64,000 nt of DNA, from positions 1,562,576-1,626,575 of the forward strand of contig NC_020175.2 of assembly GCF_000224145.3 (NCBI RefSeq), given 5' to 3'. Below, piece after piece: positions 29,716 through 40,030 of the stretch (the stretch's first letter is position 1; every line of letters begins with the position of its first letter). A model generated the notes under the pieces. That model searched no databases. It saw only the letters and a program-made list of their open reading frames with translations, and was not told the origin of the DNA. This stretch comes from Ciona intestinalis. Taxonomy: Eukaryota; Chordata; Ascidiacea; Phlebobranchia; Cionidae. Both the position numbers and the translations under genes were made by a program.

Positions 29716-30564
29716 TATGTATAAGTTGTATTGCAGTTCGCTGTGATCGTTGGAGATTTCGCTTGTACAGTATATTGATGTAAGGCGTCGTTACTAAAGT
29801 GTTTTTTTTTATAAAACCATGTATAGTTACTACTGTACTGTAGGGGAAGGAATAACAAACATGCTTTCATAGTGTCATAGTTTTTATAGAACCATGTTCG
29901 TTTCGAACATTTGTTATACAAATTTAACACATTTGTTTCGTTTTAAAAACAGGTGTGCTAAAATTTTACATTTATACAATATATTCTTTCCTATAGCACG
30001 CCATCAAACGTAAGTCTCTGATTTTGAACAACGAAAATGACATCAAGACCAGTGACGTCAGTTTGACAAAATTTTGTGAAGAGAAAGATAAAGAAAAAGA
30101 AGGAAAGAAATTCCTCGGCAAGTTACACCTAACCCAATATTCGTTGTGTGTTTATAAGATCACCGAAAATGGTTTTAGTGTTAAATCAAAACGTTTGAGA
30201 TAAAATCGTGTTAACATATGGCATGACATGTTTGTAACAACAAACCTTTTTTTTTAACAAAACTGTAAAAAAAATTTAATGAGGAACGCGTATAACTTTC
30301 TGCTGAAGTAAGGTAAAAACACGCAGTGTATCTTTGAAGACAATCTATTAACCATCGACTGGTTCGTTTGCTCATAAACAAACAAGATCACTTAGATCGA
30401 TTCGATTGGAATTACAGATTTAATCAAGCCCTAAACACGTCTCCCGTGACAAATTAGCCAATTGCTTTAATATTAACATTACGGATTTAAACTGTGTCGC
30501 ATTTAAGACGGTGATACGCTGATTAAATGGCCCTATTGTGTAGAACCCCTCAAAACACCTAGTT

Positions 30565-30878
30565 ATAGTATCGTGTGATAAGACGGATACCGTTATAGCA
30601 CATAATATCCACATTTTTAATCGTGTTTTAAACAATAACCAATGCTTTTTTAGAGTCGAAAAGATACGGTTGTACAATTTAGTGAACACATTGTTTGTTT
30701 CTTGACAACAATATTAAACCAGCCTACTTTTGGGATTCAAGTGTTTAAAACAATTAACAGCAGTCTATATATGAGTCGTGAGGATGCGGTTTTAGAACTC
30801 TTTGAATCTTCTTACGTACTACATAATGGGCGGAAAATAAAATGAAAAGGTGTCACATCTTCCCCCACCCTACTATAT
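30565..30878 (+). mobile_element. Decayed MITEs, two overlapping copies
   Basis: GTATCGTGTGATAAGACGG and TAGCACATAATATCC mark a worn left end. A second body (GTTTAAAACAATTAACAGC onward) runs to the well-kept right end CATCTTCCCCCACCCTACTA at 30857-30877. A further worn, inverted fragment lies around 31223-31390. Confidence 0.55.
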
Positions 30879-31513
30879 GTTTGAACTTAAATCTTTGTAC
30901 TGTCATGTACAGTTTGCATTTTATTTTCATTGTTCACATCGTTTTTAATCCGACTCTCTCTTATCTGTAATCTCTTTAAACGTTAAGTTACAACTACCAG
31001 TAATTTTAAATTTTATAAATACAACTGGCCATATCTTGCTACTATTGCCCATGATTGCTATAAACGATGTGACGTGTTTGAGATCTACATGGTTGTTTTA
31101 GTATGATTGAAATATCAATTAAGCTCCATTTTAACGATAATTAAGTAAGCGCAGTTATATGAAATATCCGCATTATCAGTTTATACAAACCCGTTTGCAC
31201 CTTTTAACTTGAACATCATATAGTATAGCCCGGGATATAAGGTGGACAGGTGGTTTATGTTTTCATTCTCATTTATCTTCCAATTTGGTGGTGGTCAAAC
31301 AATATTTATAGAATCAGATTATACCGTATCCTCATGACTATAAAAAAGGGTTGTTAGTTATTAAAAACACGAAAACAAGAAACACAGCGTTGGTCTATTG
31401 TATATAAGACAAAAGAAATTCGAGTCATGTGATACATATATAACGCTGCAAGATACGTCACGCATTACGTCACACTTAATCCTTACATCATATTAAACCT
31501 CACATTATAACAG

Positions 31514-34500
31514 CTGCCAACAATCGATCGCTAAAGTCGAGAAGTAGCGTCCATCGTAGATCGAAACGTACCCAGCTCACCAGGACAAAATCCGGCACCG
31601 CTACAGTTCCTGAGGACAGCGGTGAAAACAAAGTTTTCGTGCGGCAATCCAAGCTAAGATCAAGTTTACATCTTGAGAGAAGAGGTCTTTCTACAATGAA
31701 AAAATTTATTCAAACTAAAAGTGAGAGAAGGGACATTGCGGATTGGACAACAGAGGACGCGTGTGATTGGTTAAAATCAAACAGACTCGATGACGACATG
31801 AGTCTCACTAAGCAGTTCCAGAATGCCAAGATAACCGGGAATGACCTAGCGGAAGCGGAAATGGCATGGGAAAACATGAATTTGTTGAAGTTTAAGAATT
31901 CCCATCATAAACAAGACGTGCTGTTAAAGTTAGCCGAAGTTTTACGCGAATCAAGTTCAAGAGTTGAAACCAAACCTAAAACAATGAAACAAAGATTGAC
32001 ACCTTCGATTACGCGTTCGACGGAAGCTCTGACGTCATCAGATTACGTCAGCGGCTCTTCTTCGTCATCAACCGCCACTACTCCATCGTCATCCTCTGAC
32101 CAAGATAGGTTCGGTGACGTTAGCGTGACGTCATCAGCAACCAGCACTCCCAGCAGAATGATGAAGAAACTGAACAACATCAAGCAAGCGATGGGAAAGT
32201 TAAAAAGTCCCACGTCAGAGGTGACGTCACCTGCAGTAACGTCATCAGGATCCCTGCATTCGATCATCGTTTTCTCAGATTTGTTGGGAAACAGTAAGTG
32301 TACAAATTTAAAATGATGACTTTTAACTTATCAAACTATGATGCTATATATAGGTAGGTAAGCTATATATATTTAAGCGGGCTGTTAAGGTGTGACATTA
32401 TAAAAGGGCATGTTAACATTATGTAATTTCTTTAAACGTTTTAAATAGCGCTTTTTATCTAAAAAGCAAGATTCGTGTTGATTACTAAGCAATACTTTTA
32501 TTTATATTTTAAGTTTATTACGACTTCTCAAGTTACTATTAGACGCATTATTTAGTATTTTGCTTTGTATTGCAAACATCAGATATACGAATTACGTATT
32601 TTAAGCATGTTAGATATAAATGGGGTCCTAGTATTTCTAAGTTATTATAGTATATTAATATACATATAATTCTCTGGGTAAACGATTTTTTCGTATCAAT
32701 TACTTATCTGTGGAGTTCTAAACCTTCTAACTTTGACGATCTGTCAAATAAAGTATTATTAAGCTCAGTTTTGCATCAGGTTTATTATCCTTACAGACTT
32801 GTTTACTGAAACTCAACTCAGAATAACAGAAACGACAACGACGATTGAACTTATTCAAATGTTCCTCGATTGCGCTTCGATCACAGACGACAACAATTTG
32901 TTTGTCATTCATGACGTAACAAACCCAATCAATGACCCAAAAGGTTCGTATCTTTTTTGTTCCCTGCCCTTAAAAAATAGGGAAAATGTGCCATTTGAAG
33001 AAAATATTAAAACTGTTGTTTTTTTAAAGCACAATTTTTGTAAAATATTTTTACTGTCTTCAGAAAAGAAAGAGAGAACTATGCAGTCACGAAGGCTATT
33101 GGAGCGTGATGAATGCCCGCTCGCGATTTACAAAAGTTACACCGCATCACCCCGTCCTCGTGTTACAAGAAGACTAGAGATGACGCAAACTAAAGGAGTC
33201 ATGATCAAGGTGACTTACAGAAAAACCTGGTTAGGATTTATCATAAACCACCTCAAAGATTGTCAAGCTGTTTTATAAACCGGAAAAAAAAACGGTATAT
33301 CAATATAATACCTTTTAAACATTTATTAAATTTCCTTCCGCGAGCAAACGCTTTTAGAAAACTAACAAAACGTAGACGTTTCCTCATAGGAAATTTTGAC
33401 AACTAAGGCGTAATACGAAATTTACGGATCACACTTATGGCTCACGAGTCGCCGTGTCGAACTGCGGTTAATTTTGTGCTTTTTTATTACACCCTGTCGC
33501 ATGGTTTAAAGCTATTCAAACTTTTTGACATTTGGTCGTGCGCGAGAACTGAGTTTGTCGTTGAGTAGCTGTATAGATATTTTCGGTATTTTAACTGCTT
33601 CGCCTGTTAGAAGTTTGCTCAGTTTCTGTAATCCGAACATAAAACACGTAATAATTTCGGGATCGACACTGCTATCATTGCGGTCATTTTTGTCTCTGGA
33701 TAAGCCACGGCTCATCGTAATGTTTAAGCGGCAAACCCTGCTGATGCTGTCTTGCTGTATGGCGGACGAAACGAGAGTCCTTTAAGATCACAAAACAAAC
33801 AATTGCCAGAAGAACCTTTCACACTTAACACACCTGGCGCCAACAACATATAAAGCGACTTTAACATTTTTAACCCACAAAATGTTTAACAGATCACGTG
33901 TCAAATTGGAAAACACAAACCACGTGGTAAGCAACTCCGAGTCTCGAAGCAGTCTTCAGTTGACCACGTGATTAAATTGGCCTTGAGGAAGTTCCGGTTA
34001 CGAAACGTCGATTCTTCTTTGTTCGTTCTTTGTGAGCTCACCATAGATGGAGGTAAGGTCATAAAAAGGTCACATTACGTCACTGAGGAACTGTTGTTTG
34101 GTGATCGATAGAAGATTTTAAAAAATATATTGCCATACGAACGTATGGATATAGGCGCATACCGTTGTACGTGCAAACGGCTTGTTAACTAGAAGCTATT
34201 AAATTTGAAATCCAAATACAATTGTTTTAATATTGATCGTTTTTTTTTATCGTAAAAAAACATTGGTGTCCGGTGATACCTGGCACGCGTCTCATTATTG
34301 TATTAATTACAAGTACCACGTCAGTTGGAGCAATTAACTATAATTGATTAATTATGACGTAAAAATATATATACAATTCTAGCGATCGTTGAGATTCAAG
34401 AAGGCAAGAGGAGGGAATGGAATAATGGCTCTACAGTGATACTGAGTGATAAGACCTCTATCAGACTACAAAATGGTAATTTTTTAAGGACAGTCGTTAC

Positions 34501-37500
34501 AACACTAGTGTTCAGTTTTATCTTGTGCCCACTTCCGAATTACCACTTGTAACTTTGTAAGTGCTTGCTTTAAGGTATTTTTATCTCTGACATAATGTAA
34601 AAGACACATAATACGATTTCGGCAGATAATATAAGACGTTATATATCATAATGACTGTCACGTCACACGTGCTTCTGGTATCCTTACTCCCAAATTAGAG
34701 TATTGAGTTGTATTTTTAACCTAATTACGACTTAAACCTAATCTGTTATGAATTATGATACTTTAGAAAGTCTTTTTTGGCAACAATTTGAAGGCATTTT
34801 TGTAATAGTAGGTTAGTGTACGATGCTCAATGTTGTCTTTCTTCCTTATATCGTCACATTTGTTAGTAAACAAGAATATTAAAATATATATATATAACCA
34901 TGTTCTCACGACTATGAAAGACAGTTAGTAACTGTTTAAATAAACACAGTTCTTACCACACAGTATACGTTGTATAATGCGTTAAATTAGGTTTATTATT
35001 ATTTTTTGATTAATGTTGTCTATGGTGTTTGGCATAAGCAATGATGAATGTTTCAGACGGTTCTGACGTACTTCCTGATTTCTCGCGATCGCTATCTGTG
35101 ACGTCAAACGCCTCCCACGTAAGTAATTATTACGTCATAATGCGTAGCTTATTCAGGTAATACCTCAAGAGGTATGAAAATAATACCAAATTCAATTGTT
35201 ACAGGCATCGAAAAATAGCAAAGATTCCGCCACTTCAGAGTCCTGGAAGCACCATGGTGGCGTCACAAGTCTGAAATCGATCGACAGTTGTGACGTCATG
35301 ACAATAAACGACATCGATTTTAAAAAAGATGATTCAACAGCGGTGTGTGAAGTTAATTCATATTTCTTGCGCAACACTCATGGGATATTAAGCTATATGT
35401 TACGAGCAGCGGCAGATAGTAACACATCAGTGGTGCCGCCCATAAATAAGTTGTTGTTTGTTGTAAACATGTATAACTAAATTTAGGCAACCCATAATTA
35501 GCTATTTGTATTTTTAAAGTAATAGTAACGACTCGCTTTAGGTTCGTGTCTTCAGACCAGCCGTGTCATAATACATGGCCCGTTCGTGTCTTCAGACCAG
35601 CCGTGTCATAATACATGGCCCATGAAAAATCATGCCTAACTATTTGAATATTTGAATGAATGTAACTTACTATCTCGCCCAAGGATAAATATGCCCACAA
35701 TGGTAGAAGCGACGACCCTGAAACCCTTTAACTTTTGGATTTGAGGCAGGCGTGCTGACTGTGATACAGCGCCAGTTTATGCAAAATCAAGTTTTACTAC
35801 GTAACAAACCATTGTAAATTTTGCATAGGTATTAACTTTACAAACTGTATTGTCACAGAATGCTGATTGTTACCTAGTCGAGAATTCACTTTTACGTGCT
35901 CAACTACGAGAAAGGGAGGAACAAACAGATGAAACTTTTCAGAAGGTGTCGCAAGTGAGACAAATGTTGGAAGGCGGACTACAAAGTTACAGGGACTCTA
36001 ACTACCAGCAAGTTGAGGGTGGGAGCTCGGTGGCAATCGAAGCAGATATGAGGTATTGTCCAAAATTTTACGGTTTAGATATAAATATGAGGCATACATA
36101 TATCGTGGGGTGGTGAAGATGGGACAACTTTTCGTGATATTTTCTCGTCCTATTTGGTAGTAAGCAAAGAACATTCAAAGAAAAATGAAACTTTGCTTTC
36201 CTGACTTTCACAGACCGCTGTTAATTGTTTAAAATACGATCAGGATATTTGGATATTATGTTCTAAAGGTGTCCCATCTTCCCCCACCCTACTATATGTA
36301 TTGGTGTGACGTATATTTAAATCAAAATAAATGTCCGTTTGTGGAGTAATTATAACTCCTATATGCTTAGTAAGTTAAGGCGTTAAAATTAGAACGGAAA
36401 TATGCCTGATATATTTAGCGTAATGCACTAATTATACACAACGAATGCGTTTAACCTTAATAAACAAGTAAACTATCCATACCCACAAATATTTAATATT
36501 TGTGGGTACGGTTATATAATTCTGTAAATATTCGTTGTTGGTTGTTTACTATCGATGAGACGATGTAGAGAATCAAAACGCATGTACTGTCTAGCCCAGT
36601 GCTCTTCAAATTTTTTGGGTTGGTGAACCCCTAAAGTTGTTGCGACGAACTCATGTACACCTGATCGCTTTAACGTAAAACTAATGACGTTTCGCAATTC
36701 CTAGTGGAACAAGATAAAGATTTCATTCGAAAGAAACTGTAGGAGTGGCTAAATTTGTTAAAAATGTTCAAAAACTAAATATTATTGCTAAATTTTTTTA
36801 AAGTTTGTGATGCAGCCTTGTATACCCTTTTTCACCGGTTTACCCCAGGCATGTTTTGGTGCACCCTAGGGTACACCGTGCACACCGGTTGAAGAGCACT
36901 GTTCTAGTCTACTGAATACTGTATAATGGAATTCCACAATACAACGTTATATATTTGATAACAGAGCTACAGAAGAACACATAAACAACACAGAACAAAT
37001 GCTCGGTCAATTATTCCGCCATCAACGACAACTCTTATCAAAACAAATGGGTAATACTCAGGATTCTGATGACGTCACAGATAAAGGTCTTCTTGCTGAC
37101 GTAGAGCTTCAAATTGCTGTTCACCAATCAGACCTACTTATTTTGAAACATAAATACCAGATGCTGGATATGAAGGTACGTTTAGGTATCCTTACTTCAG
37201 TTTCACATGATCCAATATAAGAAGCTCGCCAAGTTTCGCTTCACGCGAGGATATATATCTGAAAAGTCAAAAATAAAAAGTTTTTGACGTATATTGCATT
37301 GGGCCCGAATCTGGCTTATAAGTTCTAAAAGATTTCACCTACATATAGACATTGCAACATGTGTAATCTTTTAAATCTATTTTTTTATGTTACAGATGTC
37401 CTTGTTTGTCAGTCATCGCAAAGCTGAGAAGTTCCGGCACATGATCAGTGGTAGCTTGTACAACATCCTATCTTTCAAGACCAAAGAAAAATGTCACGCT

Positions 37501-38285
37501 GTATTTACTTGTGAGATTTTTCCTGGTGATGACGGTTATCGGATTTCTATGAAAGAGGAACGGGAGACAACACGAAACGGTGTGATTATTAAAGGCACAG
37601 TCATACAAACTGACGATGATAAAGTGGGACTGATACAAGGTGAGATCATTTTAATATAAATCATTTAACCGACAGCACCGATGTCAGAAAGTGGGGCAAA
37701 TATAACTCTCTTAAACACCGGTACTATTCAAGAATCTTAACCCCCCCTCTTAACCCCCAACTAGAAACTCCGCCCGTGCCGAGTCTGTTCTTTATTACTC
37801 ATGAAGGTGATTCTTTACTAGTATATCCAAATATCTCATTTAAACTGTGATTGGATCACAAAACAGAAGTAAACATTAACAAATGACAAGCAATAATACA
37901 ACATTACGTCACAGACGATAGACTGCTTGAAATCAACGGGATAAACGTTCAAACCGCATCTCTCGATTTCGTGAACAAACTTCTTAAAGGTTCGAACTCT
38001 TGCAAAATAGTTGCGTTGCGGAAATTCAACCGAAAATGCAATTGTGACATCCATAACGGCGATGGTGACGATATTGATCGCGAGAAGACGTCACAAAAGT
38101 CTTCTAACGAAAAGATGTCGGATTGGCGGGAGATGAACGCGCTCAAGCGAGACCTTCAGATGCTAATGAGAGAACTGGAAGTGACGTCACAAGCGAATAA
38201 AGAACTGGAACGAGATCTTGCGCGACAGAAAACAATAAACAAAGCGCTTCAGCGTGAAAACAATAGTCTGCAGCAAGAACTGTAG
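31514..38285 (+). CDS. SAM - Ras-association - coiled coil - PDZ - coiled coil protein (unnamed scaffold), eleven exons, 5' end open
   Basis: Exons 31514-32293, 32797-32943, 33064-33209, 33893-33926, 34383-34475, 35057-35118, 35205-35462, 35859-36052, 36965-37175, 37396-37639 and 37915-38285 join in phase to about 845 residues. After a basic start comes a SAM domain (DWTTEDACDWLKSN to LLKLAEVL, 31741-31943) and a Ser/Thr-rich linker. A Ras-association-like fold follows (TTTTIELIQMFLDC, LFVIHDV, RRLLERDECPLAIYKS), then heptad-rich coiled coil (ENSLLRAQLREREEQ; LLADVELQIAVHQSDLLILK). Next is a PDZ with binding loop GYRI and GLIQGDDRLLEINGINV, then a terminal coiled coil. This suggests a membrane-cortex adaptor reading a Ras/Rap GTPase. 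I know no family with exactly this order; afadin, RADIL and CNK share only parts. The 34-bp exon and the exon ending at 35462 are the least certain. An ATTAAA at 38334-38339 may be its polyadenylation signal. Confidence 0.8.
35542..35621 (+). repeat. Tandem duplication, two 40-bp units
   Basis: GTTCGTGTCTTCAGACCAGC and the following bases to CATGGCCC occur twice in direct tandem with a 40-bp period and no mismatch seen, inside an intron of the SAM-RA-PDZ gene. Near identity points to a very recent duplication or an assembly slip. Confidence 0.9.
35670..35790 (-). mobile_element. SINE head fragment, intron of SAM-RA-PDZ gene
   Basis: CGCCCAAGGATAAATATGCC, CACAATGGTAGAAGCGACG and CCTGAAACCC are the reverse of the SINE head seen at 10021-10175, with worn A-box sequence (GGCAGGCGTGCTGAC) to the right. 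Confidence 0.6.
36101..36297 (-). mobile_element. Short MITE, intron of SAM-RA-PDZ gene
   Basis: It starts TATCGTGGGGTGGTGAAGAT and ends TCTTCCCCCACCCTACTATA with TA flanks; the interior is the reverse of the copies at 6734, 10715 and 24403. Confidence 0.8.
36481..36507. repeat. Perfect 27-bp palindrome
   Basis: Arms ACCCACAAATATT and AATATTTGTGGGT around one central T. Intronic. It could form a hairpin in DNA or RNA; function unknown. Confidence 0.9.
36597..36901 (-). mobile_element. hAT-type MITE, copy 2
   Basis: The left end CAGTGCTCTTCAAA and the right end CCGGTTGAAGAGCACTG are inverted repeats. The flanks GTCTAGCC and TTCTAGTC agree at six of eight positions as an 8-bp target duplication. 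It is the reverse of 5542-5930, sharing CACCCTAGGGTACACC-like and CGACGAACTCATG sequence. Confidence 0.8.
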
Positions 38286-38904
38286 ATACATTTATACTTT
38301 GCGTTTGTTCCTGTTGTACTTTCGCACTTAACGATTAAAATTTTTTAAATCGATATGTATAATTTATATGATTCTAAACCCGAAACGTCAGTTACATAAG
38401 ATGGGAGCACATAAGTGTTCGTCTTTGGTTGCTACTTTAAACGAAAGGGTGTTCTGAGTTTCGGTGCCGTTCCCACAAATGTGTGTCACTTTCATAAGAT
38501 TATCTCAGCCTACACGACGTGTCTGTAGCAAATATAACGACTCACTGATATAAGAATCTGTCAAGAATGTAACACATGTTAATGACCACCAATGACGCGT
38601 CTATGTATCAGTGGTGGACTTAACGTTTGAACGTAGTTTTTCGGGGGCAACATGATCCACTTACTGTACTCAAAAGTCGGACTGAAAGCGAATAATTAAT
38701 TGAAGGCCAAGGTGTCTTCTGTCGCTTGCAGTATATTTATACATAGGTATTTCATTCGGTTAAAAATATGATTCATTTTTAAGTATAAAAAACTGCTGTC
38801 TTAAACTTCATTTTTAAGTATAAAAAACTGCTGTCTTAAAACTAGTTTAACATATTAAAAATCGTTTAAAAGGGCGAACTACTGTTTTAAACACTGCATC
38901 ACAG

Positions 38905-38928
38905 ATATCTAAACATATGTTTAGATAT
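38905..38928. repeat. Perfect 24-bp palindrome
   Basis: Arms ATATCTAAACAT and ATGTTTAGATAT without spacer. Intergenic, function unknown. Confidence 0.9.
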
Positions 38929-39223
38929 ATGACTGCATGAAGCAATGCATAAAGGCGCCGTTGAAATCAGAGCAACCCCGCCACAGATATAATAAATTAC
39001 TCATTATTACTCATATATATTATACACAGAAATAAAAAAGAATAGAAGGCGCATCTCCAATGTCGGCAAAGGAGAGAGCACGATACACTGTCTCTCTTTC
39101 GCGGGTCGTTCCCGTTTACTATTGTAGTCAATGAAGTCGATGACGTTTTGTGTAGTTTTTCTTCGTTTTTTGACTTAATTTAAAGTTATTGTGTAAAAAA
39201 ACTATTTTCTAATATATATATAT

Positions 39224-39476
39224 TTCTAAAAAACCGTTTGTTTGAAATTTTTAATTAATTTTTTTAAATAATTAAATTTCCTAAACAAGTGGTAAACTGT
39301 AAGCGTTAACGTACCAAATAACTAAACTAGCCTAACAAACTTGAATAGTTGGTGTAGTTTTTAAAATAAACAGCTAAAACCTTCCAAAAATACTATGCGC
39401 CTATCTTTTACAATGGAGACGAAGGGAAATGGGGACGGAGTTGGCGGTCACGTGAATAGAAAAAAGAATATATCAC

Positions 39477-39536
<60 letters not shown>

Positions 39537-39840
39537 NNNNNNNNNNNNNNNNNNNNNNNNNNNNNNNNNNNNNNNNNNNNNNNNNNTCTAAAAACCGTTG
39601 TTTGAAATTGTTAATAATTTTTTTAAATAATTAAATTTCCTAAACAAGTGGTAAACTGTAAGCGTTAACGTACCAAATAACTAAACTAGCCTAACAAACT
39701 TGAATAGTTGGTGTAGTTTTTAAAATAAACAGCTAAAACCTTCCAAAAATACTATGCGCCTATCTTTTACAATGGAGACGAAGGGAAATGGGGACGGAGT
39801 TGGCGGTCACGTGAATAGAAAAAAGAATATATCACGGTTT
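39224..39840 (+). repeat. Direct duplication of about 255 bp around a gap
   Basis: 39224-39480 and 39587-39840 are nearly identical (shared run GTAAGCGTTAACGTACCAAA, then CACGTGAATAG) and differ by a few indels near the start. Between them lie a T homopolymer and 50 N. The pattern fits two overlapping contig ends that were not merged, so probably only one copy exists. Confidence 0.85.
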
Positions 39841-40030
39841 TGAGCAGTTGCGCGTTCTACTCTTTTTTATTTCTGTGATATTATATCTGTGATCCCCGCC
39901 AATTCGATTATATGGTTGATTGCGCACGAGTGGGGAAGTTTTATGAATTGTATGGGGAGTTAAAGGTTTCGGTTTTGAGTAATTGTTTTGCAACGTTTTG
40001 TGGTAGCCTATACTGTGCTTCGAAAACGTA

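Larger units (their letters stand above)
38286..40030. other. Spacer between SAM-RA-PDZ and CIZ1-like genes, with gap
   Basis: No exon seen. It holds a tandem duplication (period about 34 bp, 38770-38840, unit ending AAAAACTGCTGTCTTAAA), a perfect 24-bp palindrome (38905-38928), a 50-N gap (39537-39586) preceded by a T run of about 50, and a near-identical direct copy on each side of the gap. The last 180 bp before 40031 is the likely CIZ1-like promoter. Confidence 0.6.

Noticed and set aside
29992-30201. Open stretch after CCTATAG reading HAIKRKSLILNNEND to a stop, possible exon of the SAM-RA-PDZ gene
   Set aside because: No usable donor before the stop, no initiator Met and no domain. A GTAAGT early in it would make only a 13-bp exon that breaks phase with the next one.
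32799-33278. Uninterrupted 159-residue frame across two RA-region exons
   Set aside because: The middle (32944-33063) has splice borders that restore phase and encodes Phe/Lys-rich intron-like sequence. I treat it as a retained-frame intron, though retention cannot be excluded.
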